From a virus, in IMG/VR virus record IMGVR_UViG_3300008055_000366, positions 1 to 24,655 of that record: a DNA stretch of 24,655 bases, one strand, 5' to 3'. Positions 14,452 to 21,017 of the stretch are shown here, one piece after another; position 1 is the stretch's first letter; each line of letters opens with the position of its first letter. The notes below the pieces were generated by a model that saw only the letters and a list, made by a program, of their open reading frames with translations, was not told the DNA's origin and made no database searches. The position numbers and the translations under genes were made by a program.

Positions 14452-16204
14452 AGCCCACCTCCCACAGCAGTTTCTTGGCGCTCTCCTCGTAGACAGCGTA
14501 ATTCACGTCATCGGGGAAGCTGTCGGGTAGCGTCATGAGCGGCTTGGTGCCTTGGCTCTTGGGGACCTTATTGCCGTTCTTGACGTAATTGATCGTGGTC
14601 CCCGGATCGACAGCGTTGGAGTAATAGAAGCGCACGGCCTTCCCCAGATACTCGCCCTGCCACTCACCGCCCCCTTGGACGCGTCGCACAGTCACGAACT
14701 TCAGGATGTCGCGGCACTCGCGGATCGTCTTGCTGATCGGTGTCCCCTTGGCGATCCTGGCGGCAACTGCGTCATAGACGATCTGGCCGTCTGGGTTCTT
14801 CGCAAGACTGGACGGGGCAAAGATGCCTTTCCCCTTAACCGAGCCCTTGGGCTTAACGGCCACATAATTGTTCACGTCCCGGCTCGCGAGCGAGATATAG
14901 TCCGTGCGCTCCAGTTCGTAGCTGGTGCGCAGCATCCAATCCCACGCGATCTCCTCCATCGTCTGCTCTTGGCTCTTATCGCACAACAGGACAATTCCGT
15001 CGGTGTTGGCGCTCATGCAGCGGATGCCTGCGTCGGACATCATCTCGATCAGCATCAGCAACGCCAACTGGCCGGTGATCGTCGTCTGGATTAGAAGCTG
15101 TGGCGCGTAGAGGAAGCTGTAGCGTGAGCCCAGCTTGCCGAAGGTGCCGTTGACCGTAATCTTGAGCACGTCAGCCGTGACCTTATCGCCTGAGCGCTTG
15201 GCATCGATGCGTCGGTCCACGATCCTCTGATACACGTCTAGGAAGGCGTCACCCATCGAGGGCGGAGAGAGCCGCTGCTGGAGAATGATGTTGGGGTAGA
15301 AGCTGGCCACGTCCCAGTCAGACAGGACCATGCCAGCCGTTGTCTCGACATATTGCCGCTTCTCGCATGAGTGCAGACCACCAATCCCCATCTGGTACTT
15401 CACACCTCCAACCTCGACAGTGTCGCTCTCAAGCCATGAGGGCATCATTACAGCGCCTTTATCGCTCAGGCGGAACTCATGGGCCAGAATGCGCTCAAAC
15501 AGCTTCTGGAGGCTCTCAGAGCGGAACTCGATGATCTTGGGGTCTTTATACTTGAACCGCAGGTGCGGATTGAACTTGGGCTTGCCCAGCGTGTCGCCTG
15601 TCAGCGTCTCATACTCAGCCCGTAGGATCGCCTCTGCGATCTGCGCATCGCTCTTGGACCGCATGTCTACGCCATACTGATCTGACAGGCTGATGCGCAG
15701 GTCGATCTGCGGCTTCAACGTGTTGTAGAGCAGCGCTGTCGTCTCCAGGTCATTGACGCAGTAACGACGCAGCACCTCTCTTTGTTCCGGCGCGATCTCC
15801 GCATCCGGGTCAAAGGGCAAGTCTTGCAGCTTGGGCGCGCCTAAGCGTCCGCCATAAATCTTAAGGCTGGACTTCCCAATGGCCAGTTCGATCAGATCGA
15901 TGTGGTCCCAATTGGGCGGCAAGTTATAACCAAGCTGCCATGCGGGCTTGTCGTTGACGATGATGTCGTCGGCAAGTGCCTTGAGTTCCTCAGTGGTCGA
16001 GCCACTGGCAGCCGACACAAGAATGGGAATGTCGAAGTTGCGGCTGTTAAACCCAATACTTAAATTGGTGCGCAAGACGTTACGGAAGCTGTCATCAAGG
16101 GGATGTCCCTCGTACATCTCATAGTGCTTCACCCGGCCAGACGGCAGGTGCAGGGCAGACAGCAAAAAATAATTGCGATACACCTCGCAATCGATAACAA
16201 TCAT
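14444..16204 (-). CDS. Family B DNA polymerase with 3'-5' exonuclease domain
   Basis: A 586-residue replicative polymerase. The exonuclease domain shows Exo I (IDCEVY, Asp5/Glu7), Exo II (GFNSRNFD, Asn53/Asp58) and Exo III (YCVND, Tyr148/Asp152). The polymerase domain has motif A (DVASFYPNI, Asp298), motif B (KITVNGTFG, Lys348-Gly356) and motif C (SANTDGI), where the first of the usual two aspartates is Asn400 and only Asp402 remains. The start at 16204 (MIVIDCEVY) is preferred, since the open frame upstream runs into a strong stem-loop and adds residues before the conserved exonuclease strand. It is short for a family B enzyme and lacks an obvious terminal-protein domain. SSB and the nuclease genes are adjacent. 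Confidence 0.9.
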   Translation of the reverse strand: MIVIDCEVYRNYFLLSALHLPSGRVKHYEMYEGHPLDDSFRNVLRTNLSIGFNSRNFDIPILVSAASGSTTEELKALADDIIVNDKPAWQLGYNLPPNWDHIDLIELAIGKSSLKIYGGRLGAPKLQDLPFDPDAEIAPEQREVLRRYCVNDLETTALLYNTLKPQIDLRISLSDQYGVDMRSKSDAQIAEAILRAEYETLTGDTLGKPKFNPHLRFKYKDPKIIEFRSESLQKLFERILAHEFRLSDKGAVMMPSWLESDTVEVGGVKYQMGIGGLHSCEKRQYVETTAGMVLSDWDVASFYPNIILQQRLSPPSMGDAFLDVYQRIVDRRIDAKRSGDKVTADVLKITVNGTFGKLGSRYSFLYAPQLLIQTTITGQLALLMLIEMMSDAGIRCMSANTDGIVLLCDKSQEQTMEEIAWDWMLRTSYELERTDYISLASRDVNNYVAVKPKGSVKGKGIFAPSSLAKNPDGQIVYDAVAARIAKGTPISKTIRECRDILKFVTVRRVQGGGEWQGEYLGKAVRFYYSNAVDPGTTINYVKNGNKVPKSQGTKPLMTLPDSFPDDVNYAVYEESAKKLLWEVGYA

Positions 16205-16230
16205 GTAGCTAAGCCTAGAGCGAGGGGGGA

Positions 16231-16256
16231 TGGCTGGGAGCAAAAACTCCCAGCCA
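16231..16256 (-). other. Perfect 10-bp stem-loop between SSB and polymerase genes
   Basis: TGGCTGGGAG and CTCCCAGCCA pair without mismatch around a six-base loop. On the leftward transcript it follows the SSB stop codon by seven bases and is 26 bases before the polymerase ATG. No U-tract follows (the next bases are TCCCCCCTCG), so it is not a standard intrinsic terminator; mRNA stabilisation, processing or partial attenuation are possible. Confidence 0.7.
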
Positions 16257-16263
16257 CTTTACG

Positions 16264-16794
16264 TCAAAACGGGAAGTCTTCCCCGTCGTCATCACCAATG
16301 TCATCAAAGTCATCGACGCTGACCTTAGCCCCGCCGTCACCGAATGATTCACCATCCTTGACGAACTGGACGCCCAGCAGGTTCGCGTTGATACGCTTAC
16401 CATAGCCGTTGTTCTGAGCCCAGAGTTCGACAAATGCGTTCACATAGCAACCAGCATATAGGACGTTATCGTCTTCGGTGAGAGGAGACTTGTCCTTGTT
16501 GATTACCAGCGGGCGCTTGCCGTTGCTGGCCTTGATCGACATCTTGCCTTCGTAGCCATCATAATCGATGTTGTCGCCATCCTTCAGACAGATCTTATCG
16601 GGCCCAAGCTTGGCACCCTTGAGGTCGTCCTTAATCTTGGCGGCAATGCCTTCTTGAAGCTGCTTGATGATGCCAGCGTGTTCTTCCTTGTCCAGCAGGA
16701 AGGTGGCTTCGTACTTCGTCTCAGCCCCTTCAAACTTGGCCTTGTGGAACAGGCTGGGGAACGAGAGACGGACATTCTTCAGTTGATACTTCAT
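16264..16794 (-). CDS. DUF2815-type single-stranded DNA-binding protein
   Basis: A 176-residue protein with the DUF2815 pattern: KNVRLSFPSLFHKAKFEG at the start, YEATFLLDKEEH, a lysine-rich middle with DNIDYDGYEGKMSIKASN, then LYAGCYVNAFVELWAQNN. The tail is acidic and ends DDDGEDFPF, as in SSB proteins, where the last residues recruit partner enzymes. The family has an OB-like fold and coats single-stranded DNA at the phage fork. An AAGGA site lies about nine bases before ATG. It follows the DUF2800 nuclease by 91 bases containing one stem-loop and is followed by another before the polymerase, so its message may be separately controlled. Confidence 0.92.
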   Translation of the reverse strand: MKYQLKNVRLSFPSLFHKAKFEGAETKYEATFLLDKEEHAGIIKQLQEGIAAKIKDDLKGAKLGPDKICLKDGDNIDYDGYEGKMSIKASNGKRPLVINKDKSPLTEDDNVLYAGCYVNAFVELWAQNNGYGKRINANLLGVQFVKDGESFGDGGAKVSVDDFDDIGDDDGEDFPF

Positions 16795-16834
16795 ACTTCA
16801 ATCCTTCTAAGTTTTGCATTGTGCGTTTAGGTTT

Positions 16835-16853
16835 TATGCGCTCAGAGCGCATA
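16835..16853 (-). other. Perfect 8-bp inverted repeat upstream of the SSB gene
   Basis: TATGCGCT (16835-16842) and AGCGCATA (16846-16853) are exact inverted copies with a three-base gap, in the 91-base space between the DUF2800 and SSB genes. The leftward strand continues with AAAACC, so it is not a U-tract terminator. It could be an operator or a processing hairpin. I see no clear promoter in the rest of the gap. Confidence 0.55.
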
Positions 16854-16885
16854 GCTTTGATAACCCGATCTCTGAGACACGCAAG

Positions 16886-17998
16886 TCAGAAATCGTCCGC
16901 AGTGATGTTCACTGCGGGTCGGCCATCGGACACGGGGGCAAGCACCGGCTTGCCTTCAGGCTTGACGATCAAGTTCTCGATCATCGTTGCCTTCTGCTTC
17001 CCGAGCGTCTTCTCCGCTTGGGCTGGGCTCACCAGCTTGCGCGTGAAGGCGTTATCACCAAGCAACTCGAACAGAGCCTGCTCGGCAATCTCTTCGTTGC
17101 CCCACTGACGTAGGGAACGTCCTGCCACCAGCTTGTATCCAGCAAATCCCTTGCCGGACCACAGGCGTTCAGTGGCATATTCTTCAATGGCGTCGAACCA
17201 GCCGATAATCATCTTGCGCTGGTCGAGGACGCGAGACATCTCTTCCTCAGTCAGACGGCTGATCGGCTTCATCTCGTCGATGTTGTCGAAGGCCGACAGG
17301 ATCACGCTTTCGGTGTGCTTCATCAGCGCACGACAGGTCGGCTTGGCCTTGCACCACAGGCATTGCTTCTCGCCAGGGTTGAACTCGGCATTGTCCTCAA
17401 GGCACAGAGTAGCGCGCTGGTTAACCCACTCGCCCCACTTCAGCAGATCGCCAATGTCGATGGTCCACTCGCTGATGTGGTCAAGGCGCGGCTGGACGAT
17501 GTTGATGATGACTGTCTTGATCTCAGAGACGAAGCTATAGTCGTGATAGGCTCCAAGGGCGTAGAGCATCCCTTGGCTGTTATTCTCAGCGTCAACCTTC
17601 ACGCCCTTGCCGAACTTGAGGTCGATCACGCGCATGGTGTCGTCTTCAATGATAAGCGCGTCGCAGGTGCCAAAGCCTTCGGGAACCCAGTCGGAGAAGT
17701 CTACGCGGGTCTCGTAAGTCGCCCAACCCTTGTGGCTGCGCACGAAGTCCACATAAATCTGCGTGTCGTTCGCCATCTCAGCGGTGACGACAACCTTGCT
17801 CTCAGGCAGTTCCTGGCCGACATACTCGTCGCAGTTCTTAGCTTCTTTGAGGGACATCTCGGCAAGCTCGTGGGCGGCTGTGCCCTCAAGGGCAAACTCA
17901 CTACCCTTGTCCTCAATGCCTTCCTCAGCGGCAACAGATGCCGGACAGGCCAACCAGCGATGCGAGCCGCTGGCACTTAGTTTAGCGTGTAACGTCAT
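16886..17998 (-). CDS. DUF2800 nuclease (RecB/Cas4-like PD-(D/E)XK with cysteine cluster)
   Basis: A 370-residue protein of the DUF2800 family. The start LSASGSHRWLACPAS carries Cys18, then GTAAHELAE (His43) gives the RecB-like first motif. GTCDALII (Asp113) and MRVIDLKFGKG (Asp126/Lys128) form the catalytic D...DxK core, and NIVQPRL has the family Gln169. CLWCKAKPTC adds Cys213, 216 and 222, so with Cys18 there are four cysteines placed as in Cas4/AddB-type iron-sulphur nucleases. An exonuclease role in recombination or replication is known for the fold but inferred for this protein. An AAAGGA site lies within the last codons of the upstream glycosyltransferase gene. Confidence 0.92.
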   Translation of the reverse strand: MTLHAKLSASGSHRWLACPASVAAEEGIEDKGSEFALEGTAAHELAEMSLKEAKNCDEYVGQELPESKVVVTAEMANDTQIYVDFVRSHKGWATYETRVDFSDWVPEGFGTCDALIIEDDTMRVIDLKFGKGVKVDAENNSQGMLYALGAYHDYSFVSEIKTVIINIVQPRLDHISEWTIDIGDLLKWGEWVNQRATLCLEDNAEFNPGEKQCLWCKAKPTCRALMKHTESVILSAFDNIDEMKPISRLTEEEMSRVLDQRKMIIGWFDAIEEYATERLWSGKGFAGYKLVAGRSLRQWGNEEIAEQALFELLGDNAFTRKLVSPAQAEKTLGKQKATMIENLIVKPEGKPVLAPVSDGRPAVNITADDF

Positions 17999-18002
17999 GC
18001 TT

Positions 18003-19100
18003 TTATCCTTTCGTTTCAGTTTTTAATTTTTCAGCGTAGGCTTTAGGATAAATTGTCTTGTTCTGAAAGTCAATCCCGCTGAGTTCTGCAAAATCACGCA
18101 GGGTGCGCACCTTGCCAAGGCCGTAAGAACCAAGGTCTTTGCCGTGAAACAACAGGTCCTCGAGGCGCTTTTCCGCCTGTTTGTGCCTCTTGGTCCATTT
18201 CACATTACGCTCTTTTTCGTGCTCGCTGTTCCAGTGGAGGCTATCGCTGCTGGTCTCGGAAGACTTATAAAGATGATAGAGCGGCATATACTTGTCGGAT
18301 GGGTGCAGGATCGTCCAGCCATGCGTGAAAGCCCGCACCGCTAAGTTCTGCTCTTCACCCTCGAAATATAGCTGAGGGTCATAAGGCACCTCATCGACGA
18401 ACGCGCCAGACGTAAAGATGAAGCCGCCTGCGATATGAAAGCCTTCTTTGAACGAAGGGCCAGTTTCGTAATAAACTTTGACCCCGTAGTTGATGCCCTT
18501 CGTTTCAAAGCTCGCTGTCGGCAATAGCGCCATCATGTAGACAGAGCCATTGCGATTGGTTGACCATACTGGCTTACCATCCTTGATCTTAAAGGGGATC
18601 GGGTAAGTCGTGATGATCGGCTTATCTACCTTCTTGCTCACCAGCGCATATGCGTCGAGCAGGGTGCGGTCCCATGCCGGGTCAAAGATCGTGTGGCTGT
18701 CGATCTGGAAATAGAAGTCTTCGCCCTCGTATAGAGAGCTTGCTAGGTTCCTTGCCCAAGCGGCTCCACGCGACTGGCGATGATCGGCATTGAGATAGCG
18801 GATCTTATCCCAATAAGGCTTCTTACGCAGCCAGCCGAGGTTATTATGGTCGCTCTGGTCAAAGAGGCCCACGCGCAAGTTCTGCGGCAGCATGGCGTTT
18901 GCGAACAGGCTGTCGAGCGTTAGCTCTAGGTGCGGCTCACAATAGGCAGCAACGTTGACGAAGATCGTCTTGTCGAGAGGCGGCAGTTTGATTTTGCCGC
19001 TCAGAATAGCGTTCATTGCCTGATCGGCACCGTCTTTACGGGCCTTTGCCAGGGCTTCCTCTAGCGTGGTGCGGATGGTGGCTAATGAATTGTTCGACAT
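18003..19100 (-). CDS. GlcNAc-transferase-like glycosyltransferase
   Basis: A 365-residue protein with the pattern of the 'Glycosyltransferase (GlcNAc)' family related to Skp1 GlcNAc-transferase. It has TIFVNVAAYCEPHLELTLDSLF, NLRVGLFDQSDH, SRGAAWARNLASSLYEGEDFYFQIDSH (metal-binding Asp134-Ser-His136 in place of DxD), a FHIAGGFIFTSGAFVDEVPYDPQLYFEGEEQNLAVRAFTHGW acceptor region, and MPLYHLYK near the end. No membrane segment or signal is seen, so it acts in the cytoplasm. It sits directly upstream of the DUF2800 nuclease, inside the early replication operon, unlike most phage glycosyltransferases, which are near tail genes. Its acceptor could be a modified DNA base, a protein or a sugar; this is open. 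The ribosome site is weak. Confidence 0.85.
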   Translation of the reverse strand: MSNNSLATIRTTLEEALAKARKDGADQAMNAILSGKIKLPPLDKTIFVNVAAYCEPHLELTLDSLFANAMLPQNLRVGLFDQSDHNNLGWLRKKPYWDKIRYLNADHRQSRGAAWARNLASSLYEGEDFYFQIDSHTIFDPAWDRTLLDAYALVSKKVDKPIITTYPIPFKIKDGKPVWSTNRNGSVYMMALLPTASFETKGINYGVKVYYETGPSFKEGFHIAGGFIFTSGAFVDEVPYDPQLYFEGEEQNLAVRAFTHGWTILHPSDKYMPLYHLYKSSETSSDSLHWNSEHEKERNVKWTKRHKQAEKRLEDLLFHGKDLGSYGLGKVRTLRDFAELSGIDFQNKTIYPKAYAEKLKTETKG

Positions 19101-19116
19101 AAAATATGTAACCTAA

Positions 19117-19281
19117 TTACCAACCGCCAGAGGATTGTCTATCGGCTTTCTTCGTCTCGCCCATGCCGCTTAGGAACAGCCTGAGTTCATAAGGCAGATC
19201 GTCGTTCTCGGTCTTGGGCATGAACTTAGCTAAGTAGCTGTCTGGTATCTTGTTGCCACCATACCATGCGGGTTTACTCAT
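19117..19281 (-). CDS. Hypothetical protein, 54 residues
   Basis: ATG at 19281 is chosen because it overlaps the stop of the upstream small gene (ATGAGTAA, eight bases); the longer frame upstream is the shadow of that gene. The protein reads MSKPAWYGGNKIPDSYLAKF followed by a charged helix (DDLPYELRLFLSGMGETKKA) and a Gly/Ser/Trp end. I recognise no family. The gene ends 16 bases before the glycosyltransferase ATG, so it belongs to the same transcript. Confidence 0.55.
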   Translation of the reverse strand: MSKPAWYGGNKIPDSYLAKFMPKTENDDLPYELRLFLSGMGETKKADRQSSGGW

Positions 19282-19411
19282 CCTCTTCCTCGTCTTCCTC
19301 GTCCTCTGCGTCTTCCTTTGCGCAGACTGGGCAGTCGTCGCCTGCTTCACAGAACCACCCGTCATCGGTGTAATAAGGGCGGTGTTCCGGCTCACTAAAG
19401 TAATAGGTCAT
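19274..19411 (-). CDS. Small cysteine-containing acidic protein, 45 residues
   Basis: Read directly from the minus strand: ATG at 19411, TAA at 19276-19274. The sequence starts MTYYFSEPEHRPYYTDDGW, then FCEAGDDCPVC with cysteines at 21, 27 and 30, and ends with EDAEDEEDEEEDE. Three cysteines plus nearby His could bind a metal in a knuckle, and the acidic tail is extreme for its length. It overlaps the genes on both sides by four and eight bases, which argues that it is translated. I do not know the family. Acidic tails of this kind occur in DNA-mimic anti-restriction proteins, but the match is only in charge. Confidence 0.6.
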   Translation of the reverse strand: MTYYFSEPEHRPYYTDDGWFCEAGDDCPVCAKEDAEDEEDEEEDE

Positions 19412-19599
19412 TTCTCTAAGGTCTCTCTTGCTAGTTGCATGGGCTTAGGCCAGCCGCCCGCGATGCGCTTGAGGGCGTCTTGCAGCCGTTCGATCTCTAC
19501 CTCTTGGGCTTCGATGCGGTCTGCGGCCAATTTCAATTCTGGGTGGTCCATCCAGCATTTGCGAAGGATGAAGACTAATTCCTTATCTTTATGCGTCAT
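19408..19599 (-). CDS. Hypothetical coiled-coil protein, 63 residues
   Basis: The start at 19599 (MTHKDKELVFILRKCW) is preferred to an upstream in-frame start because GGAG lies eight bases before it and the ATG sits within the end of the upstream gene. The product has a helical core LAADRIEAQEVEIERLQDALKRI, a typical short coiled coil, then GGWPKPMQLARETLEK. The 'aADRIEelexelerl' core is widespread in small phage early proteins, and the neighbouring gene has a similar EEAADRIEELTKAL segment, which hints at duplication or a shared partner. Overlaps of 11 bases upstream and four downstream suggest coupling. Function unknown. Confidence 0.65.
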   Translation of the reverse strand: MTHKDKELVFILRKCWMDHPELKLAADRIEAQEVEIERLQDALKRIAGGWPKPMQLARETLEK

Positions 19600-19825
19600 C
19601 GTCTTCTCCGCAGTAAATCTTTTGGTCGGGACCAAAATAAATCTTAGTCGCTGCGTCGATCATGCCCGGTACAGTAAGCGGGTTACCACCAACCTGCACA
19701 GTGAAGCGCACGTCATTGACAAACCAGCCAAGTGCCTTGGTTAACTCTTCGATGCGGTCTGCGGCTTCTTCCATCGGCCACACAGGCATGTCGCGTAGAG
19801 CTTCCAAAAGTTCTTCGTCAGTCAT
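19589..19825 (-). CDS. Hypothetical protein, 78 residues
   Basis: The start at 19825 (MTDEELLEALRDMP) forms an ATGA overlap with the stop of the upstream gene; the frame continues upstream, but the overlap start is more likely. The N-terminal half is a helix with EEAADRIEELTKALGWF, like the coiled-coil core of the next gene. The second half is a small beta-like region (VRFTVQVGGNPLTVPGMIDAATK) and the end is acidic (CGEDDDA). Such ADRIEEL proteins are frequent in phage early regions with no assigned role. Confidence 0.65.
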   Translation of the reverse strand: MTDEELLEALRDMPVWPMEEAADRIEELTKALGWFVNDVRFTVQVGGNPLTVPGMIDAATKIYFGPDQKIYCGEDDDA

Positions 19826-20229
19826 TCTGGCTCTTCCCCATTTGCGTTGCGGAACATCCACGCTTTGGCATATGCACGGGCATCGTCAGGCTTCTGCCCC
19901 ATCGCCCGTTGATTATGGAATATCCAAATCTCTAGCGATTGTTTCAAATCCTCAATCTCTGCCGCTTGGGCTTCGATGAGGTCGGTAAACAAACCGCAAA
20001 CCGATGCAGCTATGGCCGTCAAGTTAATCTCTCCGCCTGTCCCTGCCCAGTCATCGACTGCGGGGTCGGGATGGATTGGCTGCGCGTTCATCTGCTTGCC
20101 AAATTCCGCCTTGATGGTCAGCGCCACGGCTTCGATCAGGTCGTCAGTCATCTTATCCCCCTCGCAGTCGCACCATGCGCGTAGGTCGCCCATCCGGACC
20201 ACAGCGCAGCCCGGATGGTGCGCGCCCAT
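19822..20229 (-). CDS. Hypothetical protein with possible internal second start
   Basis: The 135-residue frame starts at ATG 20229, overlapping the upstream TAA (TAATG). Its first 26 residues (MGAHHPGCAVVRMGDLRAWC, then DCEGDK) contain His4, His5, Cys8, Cys20 and Cys22, a possible small metal site. Then comes MTDDLIEAVALTIKAEFG at residue 27, preceded at DNA level by a strong AGGGGG site, so a 109-residue product starting at 20151 is equally plausible. The remaining part has helices, a LFTDLIEAQAAEIEDLKQSL coiled coil and an ARAYAKAWMFRNANGEEPE end. It may be two ancestral small genes joined in frame, or one gene with two starts. Function unknown. Confidence 0.6.
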   Translation of the reverse strand: MGAHHPGCAVVRMGDLRAWCDCEGDKMTDDLIEAVALTIKAEFGKQMNAQPIHPDPAVDDWAGTGGEINLTAIAASVCGLFTDLIEAQAAEIEDLKQSLEIWIFHNQRAMGQKPDDARAYAKAWMFRNANGEEPE

Positions 20230-20408
20230 TAGCCTTGGATGCTCAAGGGGCAAATGTTGGCCCCTACGTTCAGGACAGTGCCGTTCTGATAGCGGCAGAA
20301 ATGCTGGCCGCGATCATACCATTGGCTCACGAGGAAATACGTCATGCCTTGTGCCAGGGCGGGGGTCGCCATTGTGGCCAACACGATTGCGATAATTACT
20401 TTCTTCAT
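20229..20408 (-). CDS. Small secreted protein, 59 residues
   Basis: Read directly from the minus strand. MKKVIIAIVLATMATPALA is a clear Sec signal peptide with cleavage after residue 19. The mature 40-residue part (QGMTYFLVSQWYDRGQHF, then CRYQNGTVLNVGANICPLSI) has two cysteines that could form a disulphide. I recall similar 'VSQWYxxGxxFCRYxNGTVLNVGxxxCPLSI' small proteins in many phages, where they have no assigned role. It overlaps the previous gene by four bases (ATGA) and the next by one (TAATG). An early phage gene exporting a small periplasmic protein could alter the envelope or exclude other phages, but that is inference. Confidence 0.75.
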   Translation of the reverse strand: MKKVIIAIVLATMATPALAQGMTYFLVSQWYDRGQHFCRYQNGTVLNVGANICPLSIQG

Positions 20409-20653
20409 ATCGTTTTACCTTTCTTGATTTTCACCTTTACCGCGCCTCTGGCGTAGGTCTCGAACTCATCAAGTTCTTCCTGCGTCATCGGGCGATAGAC
20501 TTTCTTGGTTAAGTATATGGCAGCCGCCAGCTTCATCGAGCCTTCGATAAGGTTTTCAAATTCTGTGCTCTGCCTTGGATACAGCCGTGCTGCATCCTTG
20601 GCCAAAAGCTTCGACGGCTTGTCGTATTTGCGTGCTGATGCACCTCTTATCAT
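20405..20653 (-). CDS. Hypothetical basic protein, 82 residues
   Basis: The protein begins MIRGASARKYDKPSKLLAKD, contains a helix EFENLIEGSMKLAAAIYLTKKV and ends in a charged stretch with KVKIKKGKTI. It is strongly basic at both ends and has no cysteines or membrane segment. I know no family. It begins ten bases after the HhH-membrane gene, without a strong ribosome site, and its stop overlaps the start of the secreted protein gene by four bases. Nucleic-acid binding would fit the charge but is not shown by any motif. Confidence 0.55.
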   Translation of the reverse strand: MIRGASARKYDKPSKLLAKDAARLYPRQSTEFENLIEGSMKLAAAIYLTKKVYRPMTQEELDEFETYARGAVKVKIKKGKTI

Positions 20654-20663
20654 ATCAAATCAT

Positions 20664-21017
20664 TCACACTAGCAGTTGGCTGATAATGTAGACCATAAGG
20701 GCTATCACTGCGAATATGCAGATAGTTGTGATGAAGTCACTGGCCCTAAATGATGGGCGATGGTCGGGCTCGACAATTCGCCACTCAGGTTCTCTTATCA
20801 AGTTCAGTCTCAGAGCATCAAAGACCTTCTGGCGGATGGCGATGGCGCGCTTGAGGCCAATGCCCTTAACGTCCGCCACCAAGTCATCAGGTTCAGCGTC
20901 CAGCACATCGCCAGCGCAGTGATAGCCAGCGCGATGCAGATCATCGAGAAGGCGGCTCTTCGGCATGATCTCAGTCAACAGGACGTAGCGCCATGCGTGA
21001 GATAAGTTATCAGTCAT
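20664..21017 (-). CDS. Helix-hairpin-helix protein with a C-terminal membrane anchor
   Basis: A 117-residue protein in two parts. Residues about 20-70 (SRLLDDLHRAGYHCAGDVLD, then DDLVADVKGIGLKRAIAI) resemble the DNA-binding helix-hairpin-helix pair found in RNA polymerase alpha C-terminal domains and repair proteins, with the second hairpin as VKGIGLKRA. After a polar linker (PEWRIVEPDHRPSFRASD), residues 95-117 form one strongly hydrophobic segment (FITTICIFAVIALMVYIISQ) that ends the protein. A DNA-binding domain tethered to the membrane is unusual. It overlaps the upstream 55-residue gene by eight bases. The HhH call rests on pattern only and could be a protein-binding variant. Confidence 0.6.
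   Translation of the reverse strand: MTDNLSHAWRYVLLTEIMPKSRLLDDLHRAGYHCAGDVLDAEPDDLVADVKGIGLKRAIAIRQKVFDALRLNLIREPEWRIVEPDHRPSFRASDFITTICIFAVIALMVYIISQLLV

Noticed and set aside
14552-15094. A 180-residue plus-strand open frame within the polymerase gene
   Set aside because: It lies opposite conserved family B motifs B and C and has no ribosome site or family pattern; it is a coding shadow.
16204-16243. Upstream start for the DNA polymerase at 16243
   Set aside because: It would begin inside the perfect stem-loop and add 13 residues before the conserved exonuclease strand; the ATG at 16204 fits the family better.
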